Assembly: GCA_947472765.1 (NCBI GenBank)
Contig: CANJCM010000006.1
Location: forward strand, 41,557 to 105,556
Source of the DNA: Opitutia bacterium
GTDB taxonomy: Bacteria > Verrucomicrobiota > Verrucomicrobiia > Opitutales > Opitutaceae
DNA: 64,000 bases
Reading direction: 5' to 3'
Below are positions 43,404-51,787 of this stretch, piece after piece (position 1 is the first letter of the stretch; each line of letters begins with the position of its first letter). The position numbers were made by a program, and so were the translations under genes. The notes beneath the pieces were generated by a model, which saw nothing but the letters and a program-made list of their open reading frames with translations, was not told the origin of the DNA and ran no database searches.

Positions 43404-45752
43404 TTATTTGGCCGCGACTGTCGCCGGGGCGGTGGGCTCGGAGCGGCCGAGCACCTGCAGGTAGGCGACGAGGGCGATGATTTCCTTCTCGGGGGCGACA
43501 TAGGCGCCGGCGGTGCGGAGTTCCGTCGAGATGGCGCGGGCCTGTTCCATCACCCGGGCGTTGATCTGCTCGGGCGTCCAGTTCGGATAGGGCACGCCGA
43601 GGGTCCGCTGCGCGGAGAGCTTCGAGGGCAGCGCGGCGACATCGGTGTCGTGGGCGAGCAGCCACGGATAGCCGGGCATGTTCGAGCCGATCGAAATCGA
43701 GCGCGGATCCTCCATGTGGCGCACGTGCCAGACATTCGGATACTTGCCGCCCTCGCGGGCGAGATCCGGGCCGGTCCGCTTCGAGCCCCACTGGTACGGG
43801 TGGTCGTAGCGCGACTCGCTCAGGCGCGAGTAGTCACCGTAGCGGAGCACGTCCGGCACGAGGGTGCGGATCATCTGCGAGTGGCAGTTGTAACAGCCCT
43901 CGCGAACATAGATGTCGCGGCCCGCCAGCTCGAGCGGCGTGTAGGGCAGCTGGCGGCGGTCGTCGTCCTTCGTGGCATGCCGGGCGGCGACGGTCGGAAT
44001 GATTTGGATCAGGCCACCCGCGGCCACCGCGATGAACGTGAGGATCGTAAACGGCAGGGAGTTGACGAGCAGGCGGTCGTACCACGAACCCCACGCCTTG
44101 TTGCGCGCCTCCCAATGGGCGAAGGCGAGCACACCGCAAAGCAGCATGGCCACAAGTCCGAGAATGCTCACGAGGTCGTGGGTGAACATCCACAGGCAGG
44201 CGAAGGCCGCGCCGAGGACGCTGAAGATGACCGGGGCGCTGACGAAGGTGTCGAGCAGCCCCAGGTGCGGAGCCGTGGCGGCCAGCTTCGGCTCGTCCTC
44301 GAACACCTCGATCGTGCCGTTGACCGGCTGCGCCCCGCGAATCGTCTGCCACAGATTGTAGACCAGCACGAGGAAGCCGGCGAGATAGAGCCCGCCGCCG
44401 ATGACGCGCATCAGCATGAGGGGCCGGATGGAATTCAGCGTGTCCAGGAAGTTCGGGTACGCGAGCACCGTGCCGTGGTCGGTCGTCGCATTGAGCATCA
44501 GGCCCTGCGTGATGCCGCTGACCCACATGGCGGCGACGTAGAGCAGGATGCCCACGGTCCCGATCCAGAAGTGCAGGTTAGCCAGGGGCACGGAGTAGAG
44601 CGGCTTGTTCCAGAGCCGCGGCAGCATCCAGTAGATCATGCCCGCGGCCATGAAACCGTTCCAGCCCAGGGCGCCGGCGTGCACGTGGCCGATGATCCAG
44701 TCCGTGTAATGCGCCAGCGCGTTGACCGACTTGATGGAAAGCAGCGGTCCCTCGAACGTCGCCATGCCGTAGAAGGTGACGGCCACGGCCATGAACTTAA
44801 GCACCGGGTCGGTCCGCAGCTTGTGCCACGCACCGCGCAGCGTGAGCAGGCCGTTGAGCATGCCGCCCCAGGACGGCGCCCAGAGCATGAGCGAGAAGGT
44901 CATGCCGAGGTTCTGCAGCCAGTTCGGCAGCGACGTGTTCAGCAGATGATGCGGGCCGGCCCAGATGTAGACGAAGACCAGGGACCAGAAATGGATCACC
45001 GAGAGGCGGTAGGAGTACACCGGGCGCTCCGCGGCCTTCGGGATGAAGTAGTACATGATGCCCAAAATCGGCGTGGTCAGGAAGAAGGCCACGGCGTTGT
45101 GCCCGTACCACCATTGCACGAGGGCGTCCTGCACGCCGCCGAACAGCGGGTAGCTGTGCGTGAAACTCGTCGGCAGCGAGAGATGGTTGACGATATAGAG
45201 CATCGCCACCGTCACGATCGTCGCGATGTAGAACCAGATCGCGACGTAGAGACTGGGCTCCCGCCGCCGGGCGAGGGTCCAGAAGAAGTTCACGCCGAAC
45301 ACGACCCAGATGAGCGCGACGGCGATGTTGATCGGCCAGATCAACTCGGCGTATTCCTTGCCGCGGGAGAAGCCCAGCGGGAGGGTGATGGCGGCCGCGA
45401 CGATGATCGCCTGCCAGCCCCAGAAGTGGAGCTGCGAGAGAAAATTACTCGCGAGCCGCGCCTTCACCAGCCGCTGGGTCGAGTAATAGACGCCCGCAAA
45501 CATCATGTTGCCGACGAAGGCAAAGATGACCGCGTTCGTATGCAGCGGGCGGAGGCGCCCGAAGGTCAGCCACTCGAGGCCGAAGTTGGCCTGCCAGAAA
45601 TTGAGCTGCGTTCCGATCAGCACTCCCACCAGCATGCCGACCACGCCCCAAAGAACGGTGGCGAGGAGGAACTGACGGACGATCTGGTCGTTGAACTCGA
45701 GGACGATTTTTTTCCCGGCGGGAGCCGGGGCGGGCGGAATTGCAGTGGACAT
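43404..45752 (-). CDS. ccoNO: Fused cbb3 oxidase subunits I and II (CcoN-CcoO)
   Basis: 782 aa. Residues 1 to about 500 are CcoN: RPLHTNAVIFAFVGNMMF (low-spin heme b His), WWYGHNAVAFF (CuB His, near 215), GPHHLLNTSLP (CuB His pair, near 267) and IIGHVHAGALGWNGF (heme b and b3 ligands, near 354). Residues about 560-782 are CcoO: VREGCYNCHSQMIRTL (heme c, near 617) and SNMPGYPWLL (axial Met, near 690). The two subunits are normally separate proteins; fused forms are known in Bacteroidota and Verrucomicrobiota. This is the catalytic core that reduces O2 to water at low oxygen in the inner membrane. It starts 9 nt after the ccoS stop. Confidence 0.96.
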   Translation of the reverse strand: MSTAIPPAPAPAGKKIVLEFNDQIVRQFLLATVLWGVVGMLVGVLIGTQLNFWQANFGLEWLTFGRLRPLHTNAVIFAFVGNMMFAGVYYSTQRLVKARLASNFLSQLHFWGWQAIIVAAAITLPLGFSRGKEYAELIWPINIAVALIWVVFGVNFFWTLARRREPSLYVAIWFYIATIVTVAMLYIVNHLSLPTSFTHSYPLFGGVQDALVQWWYGHNAVAFFLTTPILGIMYYFIPKAAERPVYSYRLSVIHFWSLVFVYIWAGPHHLLNTSLPNWLQNLGMTFSLMLWAPSWGGMLNGLLTLRGAWHKLRTDPVLKFMAVAVTFYGMATFEGPLLSIKSVNALAHYTDWIIGHVHAGALGWNGFMAAGMIYWMLPRLWNKPLYSVPLANLHFWIGTVGILLYVAAMWVSGITQGLMLNATTDHGTVLAYPNFLDTLNSIRPLMLMRVIGGGLYLAGFLVLVYNLWQTIRGAQPVNGTIEVFEDEPKLAATAPHLGLLDTFVSAPVIFSVLGAAFACLWMFTHDLVSILGLVAMLLCGVLAFAHWEARNKAWGSWYDRLLVNSLPFTILTFIAVAAGGLIQIIPTVAARHATKDDDRRQLPYTPLELAGRDIYVREGCYNCHSQMIRTLVPDVLRYGDYSRLSESRYDHPYQWGSKRTGPDLAREGGKYPNVWHVRHMEDPRSISIGSNMPGYPWLLAHDTDVAALPSKLSAQRTLGVPYPNWTPEQINARVMEQARAISTELRTAGAYVAPEKEIIALVAYLQVLGRSEPTAPATVAAK

Positions 45753-45761
45753 ACGCGCGAA

Positions 45762-46001
45762 TCAGGCCTGACGGCGAAGGCATCCCGCGCACGGTGCCCG
45801 GCTGCCATCGTGGCAGCCGCAGTCCGACGCGGCATGAGTTTTCGAGGCCGAGGCGAGGCGGACGCCTTCCTCGGCAAGCGGGAGAAGGGAATCGCGCTCT
45901 GCGCTGCTGACTCCGCCGCGAGCGTGCTCCCGGAGGAAGAACACGACGAAGCTGAAGACGAGGCAGAGGCTGACAATGATGGTGAGGGGAACGACGGGCA
46001 T
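45762..46001 (-). CDS. ccoS: cbb3 oxidase assembly protein CcoS
   Basis: 79 aa. One N-terminal helix (VVPLTIIVSLCLVFSFVVFF) is followed by a cytosolic tail ending in CGCHDGSRAPCAGC, a Cys-rich end found in some CcoS proteins. CcoS is needed for cofactor insertion into CcoN. It is the first cco gene of the operon, 9 nt before ccoNO. Confidence 0.85.
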   Translation of the reverse strand: MPVVPLTIIVSLCLVFSFVVFFLREHARGGVSSAERDSLLPLAEEGVRLASASKTHAASDCGCHDGSRAPCAGCLRRQA

Positions 46002-46013
46002 GGCGGGAGAGGC

Positions 46014-46244
46014 TCAGCGTTTCTTGGCGGGGGGCGTCACCGGGATGGCCGGCGGAATCACGCTGACCTTGCCGCGCTTGTGTCCGGCCGCCGGCGCGTG
46101 CCGGTGCCGCAGGAGTTCCCGGGCCGCCAGCCAGTTTTCCAGATCCCGACCGGGCACCTGGCCACTTTCGAGCCAGAGCAGGTAGGCGGTATGCTGGATT
46201 TCGGCTTCGGTCGGCTCGGGTGGGACGGGAAGAATGGGATTCAT
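46014..46244 (-). CDS. DUF2934-domain small protein
   Basis: 76 aa. TEAEIQHTAYLLWLESGQVP then GRDLENWLAARELL is the DUF2934 helix pair, of unknown function. The basic C-terminus (HKRGKVSVIPPAIPVTPPAK) lacks other features. It leads the cbb3 operon, 12 nt before ccoS, and is probably co-transcribed. DUF2934 proteins are often found alone, so this link to respiration is notable but may be chance. Confidence 0.85.
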   Translation of the reverse strand: MNPILPVPPEPTEAEIQHTAYLLWLESGQVPGRDLENWLAARELLRHRHAPAAGHKRGKVSVIPPAIPVTPPAKKR

Positions 46245-46288
46245 GAAGTGGGAGAGCTGACGAGGTTGAGGTTACGACGTTTGCCATC

Positions 46289-46305
46289 CCGGTGCTCCGC
46301 ACCGG
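46289..46305. other. Hairpin between the PocR regulator and the cbb3 operon
   Basis: CCGGTGC, loop TCC, GCACCGG. A 7-bp perfect stem without a T-run. It could be an attenuator or a processing site if the regulator gene reads through into the oxidase operon. No TTGAT-N4-ATCAA (FNR-type) box was found in 46245-46342. Confidence 0.5.
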
Positions 46306-46342
46306 TTGGTGGACACTGTGCAGATCTTGGCGCGGGGCCGGT

Positions 46343-47299
46343 TCAGGCCGCGAACGCGAGGGAGCTGGGACGGGGGCCGGAGCCGTGGAGATGCTCGCGA
46401 TAACGCGTCGGCGACTCGCCCGTGACGCGACGAAACACCCGGTTGAACTGGGAGAGCGATTGGAAGCCCGCGGCATAGGCCGCCTCGCTGACCCGGACGT
46501 TCGGATTCAGCAGGAGCTGCTTCGTCTTCTCGACGCGGGTCCGTGCGAGATAGTCCGTGAACGTGAGCCCGACGGCATGCTTGAAGATCTTGCAGAAGTA
46601 GAAGGCGCTGGTGTTCGCCGCCGCCGCGACCTGGGTGAGCGAAATCGGTTCGCCCAGATGCTCGGCAATATATGCGCGACCCTTGGCCACGGCCGGCGGT
46701 TCGGCGGCGGCCTCCTTGATCATCAGCTCATTGCTGAGCAGGGACAAATGCTGCGCAAAGCTCGCGAGCAGCCGGACCGTCGCGTCGTAATGCGGCCGGG
46801 CCAGCACCCGGGTCCGGAAGTAGGCTTTCTCCAGGGCGACGGCATCCGCCTCGACCTTCCACTCTTCGAGCTGCCGCAAAGCCGAGCGAAAACGGGCGCG
46901 GGTCGGCGGGCGGAACATGACCTGCCCGGTCTGGAGGTAGGCCACAATCGTGTCCCCGAGCCGGATCGGCACCACCGATTCACTCAGTCCCGCAAAGCAC
47001 TGCAGCGTCTTGCTCTCGGCAATTGCCTCACGCTCCACTCGTTCCTGAAGCTGCAGGCACGCCGCGCAGCTCCGGCTGCGGCCCGCCATCAGCGCGCAGA
47101 ATGGATTGATCTGCTTCGACCCCGCGAGCGGAGCATCGAAGGCCCCGGCCACCCGCAGGACCAGCGGCAGCCCGGTCGCCGTCTGGAATGCACTCCGGTA
47201 ATCGCGAAAGAGCTGGGAGTCCTGCAGTCGGGTCACAAGTCCGTGATGGCGATGGGCTGGCTCGGCGGCGCATTCGGGCAGGTTGGCTTGGTCGTTCAT
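46343..47299 (-). CDS. AraC-family regulator with PocR sensor domain
   Basis: 318 aa from the ATG at 47299 (MNDQANLPECAAEPAHRHHG); the longer frame would run into the kinase promoter. Residues about 25-190 are a PocR domain: INPFCALMAGRSRSCAACLQ carries the Cys motif, and ESVVPIRLGDTIVAYLQTGQ follows. Residues about 215-310 are the AraC double helix-turn-helix (ISLTQVAAAANTSAFYFCKI, VSEAAYAAGFQSLSQFNRVF, RRVTGESPTRYR). PocR domains bind small molecules such as diols or sense redox through Cys. It lies 98 nt upstream of the cbb3 operon in the same direction and is a candidate regulator of it. Confidence 0.92.
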   Translation of the reverse strand: MNDQANLPECAAEPAHRHHGLVTRLQDSQLFRDYRSAFQTATGLPLVLRVAGAFDAPLAGSKQINPFCALMAGRSRSCAACLQLQERVEREAIAESKTLQCFAGLSESVVPIRLGDTIVAYLQTGQVMFRPPTRARFRSALRQLEEWKVEADAVALEKAYFRTRVLARPHYDATVRLLASFAQHLSLLSNELMIKEAAAEPPAVAKGRAYIAEHLGEPISLTQVAAAANTSAFYFCKIFKHAVGLTFTDYLARTRVEKTKQLLLNPNVRVSEAAYAAGFQSLSQFNRVFRRVTGESPTRYREHLHGSGPRPSSLAFAA

Positions 47300-47424
47300 C
47301 GCCGCCCATCGTAGCCCAAGCGCACTCGCCGGTGAATTGGAGGCGCGGCGGCTTCTCAATAAGGGATTTCCCTACCCGGGAACCATCCTTGCAGCTCGCC
47401 GCGAGTTGGCGGAAATTTGCACCT

Positions 47425-48654
47425 GTGGCCACTCCCGATCTCCCAGCCGGTTCCGAACTCAACGATCGGACGAAGCTCGAACGCGAACTCCTGGCGACGG
47501 TCAAGGAACTGAAGGACGTCAAGGCGGCGCTCGACGAACACTCGATCGTGGCGATCACCAACCCCGCCGGGCGCATCACCTACGTTAATGACAAATTCTG
47601 CGCCATCTCGCAGTACTCGCGCGACGAGCTGCTGGGGCAGGATCACCGGATCATCAACTCGCGGCAGCATGCGAAGGAATTCTTCCGCGACCTGTGGGCC
47701 GTGATCGGAAGCGGCCGGGTGTGGCATGGCGAGATCCGCAACCGGGCCAAGGACGGCACCCTCTACTGGGTCGAGACCACGATTTATCCTTTCCTCGATG
47801 AGACCGGCCGGCCGGTGCAATACGTTGCGATCCGGACCGATATCACGAAGCGCAAAGCCGACGAGGAGGAGCTCCAGCGCGTCGTGGCCGAGCTCGCCGA
47901 GAAGAACAAGGAACTCGAGGCCATCGTCTACACGGTGTCCCACGATCTGCGCTCCCCACTCGTCAACGTGCAGGGTTTCGGCCGCCAGTTGAACCGCGCG
48001 TGCGACACGATGCGGGCGGCCGTCGCCGCCGCGGAGGCCGGGCTGGTCCCCGCCGACAAGCTCCAGGCACCGCTCGACACGGCGATCCCGCAGGCCCTGC
48101 GCTTTATCAATGCAGGCGTGAACAAGATGGAAACGCTCCTCGCCGGCCTGCTGCGTTACTCCCGGTTGGGCCGCGTGGCCTTGTCGATCCGCCCGCTCAA
48201 CATCAGCGGCATGATCGCCGAGATTATCGCCGCCACGAAGTTCCAGCTCGACGAGGTCGGCGCCGAGGTCCGCGTGGATCCGCTACCCACCTGCCTGGGC
48301 GACAACGTCCAGACGAGTCAGGTCTTCGGCAACCTGCTCGACAACGCGCTCAAGTATCGCGACCCGGCGCGGCCGCTGCGCGTGCACATCACCGGCAGCG
48401 TGGAGTCCGGGCAGGCCGTTTACCGCGTCGCCGACAACGGACTCGGCATCGCCGCCGAGCATCAGGCGAAGGTTTTCGACATCTTCCACCGGCTCAATCC
48501 GGACTCGACGCCCGGCGAAGGCCTCGGGCTCACCATCGCACAACGCGTGCTCGAACGGCAGAAAGGGAGAATTTGGGTTGAGAGCCGCGTCGGCGAGGGT
48601 TCGACTTTCTTTGTCTCGCTTCCGGCCCTCGACTCAAGGGGTAAAACCACATGA
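47425..48654 (+). CDS. PAS-domain sensor histidine kinase, soluble
   Basis: 409 aa starting at the GTG at 47425 (VATPDLPAGSELNDRTKLER); upstream codons overlap the divergent regulator promoter. A short coiled coil leads into PAS (about 40-150: IVAITNPAGRITYVNDKFCA, LGQDHRIINS, KDGTLYWVETTIYPFLDETG), then the H-box VSHDLRSPLVNVQGF with phospho-accepting His near 172, and HATPase motifs NLLDNALKYRDP, VADNGLGIAA and GEGLGLTIAQRVLE. There is no membrane segment, so the signal is cytosolic, perhaps heme or flavin bound by PAS. The stop overlaps the response regulator start as ATGA. Confidence 0.94.
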   Translation: MATPDLPAGSELNDRTKLERELLATVKELKDVKAALDEHSIVAITNPAGRITYVNDKFCAISQYSRDELLGQDHRIINSRQHAKEFFRDLWAVIGSGRVWHGEIRNRAKDGTLYWVETTIYPFLDETGRPVQYVAIRTDITKRKADEEELQRVVAELAEKNKELEAIVYTVSHDLRSPLVNVQGFGRQLNRACDTMRAAVAAAEAGLVPADKLQAPLDTAIPQALRFINAGVNKMETLLAGLLRYSRLGRVALSIRPLNISGMIAEIIAATKFQLDEVGAEVRVDPLPTCLGDNVQTSQVFGNLLDNALKYRDPARPLRVHITGSVESGQAVYRVADNGLGIAAEHQAKVFDIFHRLNPDSTPGEGLGLTIAQRVLERQKGRIWVESRVGEGSTFFVSLPALDSRGKTT

Positions 48655-49091
48655 GCACTGCCACTGCGCCCACTCCCACCATCCTCATCGTCGATGACGA
48701 CGAGGGTCATGCGATCCTCATCCGGGAAAACCTCCGGGCTGCCGGGCTGACGAACCAGATTGATCACTTCCAGGACGGGCAGGCCGTCCTCGACTTCTTC
48801 GCCCGCACTCCGCGCGGCCCGGAGACTTACCTTGTCCTGCTCGACATTCGCATGCCCAAGGTCGACGGCATCGAGGTGCTCCGCCGGTTCAAGGCCGATG
48901 CCGATCTCCGCAAGCTGCCGATCATCATGCTGACCACCACCGACGACTCCCGGGAGGTGGACCGGTGTCACCAGCTTGGCTGCAACGGTTACATCCAGAA
49001 GCCGGTCGACTACGAGAGGTTCGCCGAGGCCATCCGGCGGATCGGCCTCTTCGTTCCGCTGCTGCTCGTGCCTCAAATCAGCAGCCGCTGA
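48651..49091 (+). CDS. Single-domain response regulator (Rcp1/CheY-like)
   Basis: 146 aa, one receiver domain: ILIVDDDEGHAILIRENLRA with acidic pocket, phospho-acceptor Asp in VLLDIRMPKVDG, Thr in IIMLTTTDD and Lys in GYIQKPVDYERF. The GHAILIRENL helix with QDGQAVLDFF is typical of Rcp1-type regulators that serve bacteriophytochrome-like kinases. With no output domain it must act through protein contact or pass phosphate onward. It overlaps the PAS kinase by 4 nt and is followed after 9 nt by a hybrid regulator-kinase. Confidence 0.94.
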   Translation: MSTATAPTPTILIVDDDEGHAILIRENLRAAGLTNQIDHFQDGQAVLDFFARTPRGPETYLVLLDIRMPKVDGIEVLRRFKADADLRKLPIIMLTTTDDSREVDRCHQLGCNGYIQKPVDYERFAEAIRRIGLFVPLLLVPQISSR

Positions 49092-49100
49092 GCGCACGCC

Positions 49101-50150
49101 GTGCCCGCCGCCGATCAGCCTGCGTCCATCCTCGTCGTCGACGACGACGAAGGCCTGCTCATCCTCATGGCGGAGGCCCTCCGCGCCGAGGGTTACAAGG
49201 TCGCCACCGCCGACTCCGCCCGCGCCGCGCGCGCCTGGCTGCAGGCCCACACGCCGGACCTGATGCTGCTCGACCTGAAGCTGAAGGACAGCGACGGCCC
49301 TGCCCTCGTGGCCAACTTGCAGAGCGAGCGCACCCTCGTGCCGTTCGTGGTGGTGACCGGCCAGGGCGACGAGAAGGCCGCCGTCGACGTCATGAAGCAG
49401 GGCGCCCTCGACTACGTGATGAAGGACACGGGCCTGATCGATTTTCTCCCGGCGGTCGTGCGGCGCGCCCTCGGGAGCGCCCGGCAACAGCGGGCCCTCG
49501 AGGAGGCGCAGGTCGAACACAAGCGGCTCGAGCGTGAGGTGCTGGCGGTCAGCGAGCGCGAACGCCAGAGCATCGGCGCGGATCTCCACGATGGCCTCGG
49601 CCAGCAACTCACGGCCATCGAGCTGATGTGCGCCGGGTTGAAGGCGGACGCCGTCGACCACCCGCCACTCGCCAAACGTCTCGACGCCATGGGCCGCATG
49701 CTGCGCGAGGCCATCGCCCAGACCCGCTTCCTCGCCCGCGGCCTCGTGCCGGTCGGCAGCGACCCCGATGCCCTGCAGTTCGGGCTGGCCGAACTCACCG
49801 AACGCATGAACGCCGTCGGCCGCGTCCGCTGCCGCTTCGACTGCCCGCAGCCGGTCCTCGTCACCAATCGGTTCGTCGCCGGACACCTCTACCGCATCGC
49901 CCAGGAGGCAGTGAACAACGCCGTGAAACACGCCGATGCCCGCCATGTGACCGTGCGCCTGACGACGGCGGACGGCGTCATCGGCCTCGAAGTGACCGAT
50001 GACGGCAGCGGCTTCGCGCGGAATCGGTCCCACGGCCTCGGCCTCGGCGTGATGCAGCATCGCGCAAAGGTCATCGGCGGGGAATTGCATGTGACCTCAA
50101 AACGCGGCGCCGGCGTGCGGATTCTCTGCCAGCTCCCCATCCCCTCATGA
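49101..50150 (+). CDS. Receiver-histidine kinase fusion, NarX/DegS type
   Basis: 349 aa from a GTG at 49101. Residues about 10-125 are a receiver (SILVVDDDEGLLILMAEALR, LMLLDLKLKDSDG, PFVVVTGQGDEKAAVD, LDYVMKDTG). A linker helix leads to HisKA_3 (ERQSIGADLHDGLGQQLTAI, His near 162) and a HATPase domain (IAQEAVNNAVKHADARHVTV, VTDDGSGFARNRSHGLGLGV). A receiver in front of the kinase lets phosphate from the upstream kinase tune its activity. Its stop overlaps the LuxR-type regulator start as ATGA, the normal partner of HisKA_3 kinases. Confidence 0.94.
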   Translation: MPAADQPASILVVDDDEGLLILMAEALRAEGYKVATADSARAARAWLQAHTPDLMLLDLKLKDSDGPALVANLQSERTLVPFVVVTGQGDEKAAVDVMKQGALDYVMKDTGLIDFLPAVVRRALGSARQQRALEEAQVEHKRLEREVLAVSERERQSIGADLHDGLGQQLTAIELMCAGLKADAVDHPPLAKRLDAMGRMLREAIAQTRFLARGLVPVGSDPDALQFGLAELTERMNAVGRVRCRFDCPQPVLVTNRFVAGHLYRIAQEAVNNAVKHADARHVTVRLTTADGVIGLEVTDDGSGFARNRSHGLGLGVMQHRAKVIGGELHVTSKRGAGVRILCQLPIPS

Positions 50151-50872
50151 GCGCGAAACCCCTACGCCCACGCCCCTCCGCCAACCCACCGGCCCCACCC
50201 ACTCCGGTCGCCCCGCCGCGCCGGCGGGTCCTCCTCGTCGACGATCATCCGTTCATGCGGGCGGGCCTCGCCCAGTTGATCGATCGGCAGGCCGACTTGT
50301 CCGTGTGCTGCGAGGCCGGCAACCCGGTCGAGGCCCTGCAGGCCCTGACGAAGGGCCGGCCGGATCTCGTGCTGACGGATCTCACGATGCCCGGGCGCAG
50401 CGGCCTCGAGTTCATCAAGGATCTCGTGGCGACCGATTCCTCGCTCTCGATTCTTGTCGTCTCGATGCACGACGAAATCGTGTACGCCGAGCGCGCCATT
50501 CGCGCCGGTGCCCGGGGCTACATCATGAAGGAGGCCGGCGGCGAGGCGCTGCTCGAGGCCATCCGCCAGGTCCTGCGCGGCGAGGTGTACGTCAGTCCGC
50601 GCATGTCGGCGCGGATCCTGGAGGGACTTTCCACGCGGCGTCCCCGCGGCTCCTCCTCGCCGATCGAGAAGTTGAGCGACCGCGAGTTCGAGGTCTTCCA
50701 GATGATCGGCCAGGGCAAGAGCACCCGCGACATCGCGACGCAGCTCCACCTCAGTTCCAAAACCGTCGATGTCCACCGCAGCCACATCAAGGAAAAGCTC
50801 GAGCTCAAGGATGCGACGGCGCTGATTCGCCACGCGGTCCGCTGGGTCGAGACCCAGAAGACCGACTCATAG
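50147..50872 (+). CDS. LuxR/NarL-family response regulator
   Basis: 241 aa. A proline-rich leader (about 1-25) precedes the receiver (RRRVLLVDDHPFMRAGLAQL, phospho-Asp in LVLTDLTMPGRSG, Lys in GYIMKEAGGEALLE) and the LuxR helix-turn-helix at about 170-235 (LSDREFEVFQMIGQGKSTRD, IATQLHLSSKTVDVHRSHIK). It is the output of the preceding HisKA_3 kinase and probably activates unlinked genes. The order kinase, receiver, receiver-kinase, NarL regulator suggests a two-step phosphorelay. Confidence 0.95.
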   Translation: MSAKPLRPRPSANPPAPPTPVAPPRRRVLLVDDHPFMRAGLAQLIDRQADLSVCCEAGNPVEALQALTKGRPDLVLTDLTMPGRSGLEFIKDLVATDSSLSILVVSMHDEIVYAERAIRAGARGYIMKEAGGEALLEAIRQVLRGEVYVSPRMSARILEGLSTRRPRGSSSPIEKLSDREFEVFQMIGQGKSTRDIATQLHLSSKTVDVHRSHIKEKLELKDATALIRHAVRWVETQKTDS

Positions 50873-50959
50873 CCCTCGCAAGCCACGCGCACCAAGGCGT
50901 GCGCGAAATCGGCCAAGAGACGCGGAGCAGGCCGGGCCCGGATTGGGCAAGATGGACGC

Positions 50960-51550
50960 ATGGCCGCCGAACTCCTCGCCGCCCTCGCGGGACGCCGCCC
51001 GGAAATCCGGGCGCAGTGGGAGGCGTTGCTGCGCACCGAGCCTTTCCCCACGCCGCTCGGACAGCCCGACGCGCTGGTTCACCTGATTGAGCCAACCTTG
51101 GACGAATTCTTCACCGCACTCGCGCGGGCCCTGGATCGGCCGTCCGGCTTGACGACCTATACGCCGTCGACCCGGCCCACCTGTCCTTGCGGCCGCAATC
51201 CCCTGCTCGCGTTCTTCATCGCCGGCGAACAAGCGCTCCACGAGGCCTTGATCCTCAGCCAGGCCGCGGCCGGGCCGATGAATCCAGCCAAACGCGACTT
51301 CGGTTTTCACACGCTCGCCGCGACGCTGCGGCAGATCGCCCACCGCGAAGTCGATGCGCTTTGCTCCGTGTGCCTCACGCGTCCGGAGGCCACCGCCGAG
51401 CCGAAGCCCGAGGCCGGGCCTGAGCCTGAGCCGGCCACGGGAAAGCCCAAGCTGCCCGCCAGCAATCCTTCCGCACCGCCACCCCGAGCCCGGCGCACGA
51501 GTCAGAATAGCAACATGGTCTGGCCGGGAGTGAAGTGGGCCAGCCGCTAA
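50960..51550 (+). CDS. Protein of unknown function with CxCG and CxxC pairs
   Basis: 196 aa. Residues 1-130 are helical (LLAALAGRRPEIRAQWEALL, LIEPTLDEFFTALARAL) with a CPCG pair near residue 75; CSVC follows near 136. The remainder is a proline/glutamate-rich tail (EPKPEAGPEPEPATGKPK) that looks disordered. Four cysteines in two pairs may bind zinc or an iron-sulfur cluster, or serve redox sensing. It lies 87 nt after the NarL-type regulator in the same direction and may belong to that signalling operon. No family was recognised. Confidence 0.75.
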   Translation: MAAELLAALAGRRPEIRAQWEALLRTEPFPTPLGQPDALVHLIEPTLDEFFTALARALDRPSGLTTYTPSTRPTCPCGRNPLLAFFIAGEQALHEALILSQAAAGPMNPAKRDFGFHTLAATLRQIAHREVDALCSVCLTRPEATAEPKPEAGPEPEPATGKPKLPASNPSAPPPRARRTSQNSNMVWPGVKWASR

Positions 51551-51593
51551 GGCCGAGCGCCTTGAATTGCCGCCGACGTTTCCGGATCCGGGA

Positions 51594-51613
51594 TTGAGCC
51601 GGAAGCCAGGAAA
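51594..51613. repeat. Dispersed edge motif (inverted)
   Basis: TTGAGCCGGAAGCCAGGAAA, reverse complement of the motif at 37824. It is the first element of the gene-free stretch 51551-52098. Confidence 0.7.
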
Positions 51614-51712
51614 GCCTGAAACGCCCCTGAGGCTCCCCTCTGGGGCCCGAACCATGCCGTTGAAGCGCAAAGAACGCGAAGTTTTGCGAAGGGCTGAGAT
51701 CTTTGGCCTTCG

Positions 51713-51787
51713 TAGCCCGCTGCGTGAGCAGCGGGACGACCTGATGCGAAGCGTTCGAGAAGTCCCTGCCCTCACGGGCAGGGCTAC
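51713..51787. repeat. REP-like double hairpin, GTAG...CTAC
   Basis: GTAG then CCCGCTGC, loop GTGA, GCAGCGGG (51716-51735); then CCCTGCCC, loop TCAC, GGGCAGGG (51764-51783) followed by CTAC. Loops GTGA and TCAC are reverse complements. The GTAG foot, palindromes and inverted pairing are the marks of REP pairs handled by RAYT transposases. No RAYT gene is in this window. Confidence 0.8.

Noticed and set aside
46245..46342. FNR/ANR box for the cbb3 operon
   Set aside because: No TTGAT-N4-ATCAA or close variant is present in this gap; only a 7-bp hairpin was seen.
43296..46403. 1035-aa open frame on the plus strand
   Set aside because: Antisense shadow of the ccoNO, ccoQ and ccoS genes, whose minus-strand motifs are unambiguous.
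47188..47424. N-terminal extension of the PAS kinase
   Set aside because: The frame is open, but this stretch overlaps the divergent PocR regulator start and reads as Arg/Ser-rich filler. The GTG at 47425 directly precedes plausible protein.
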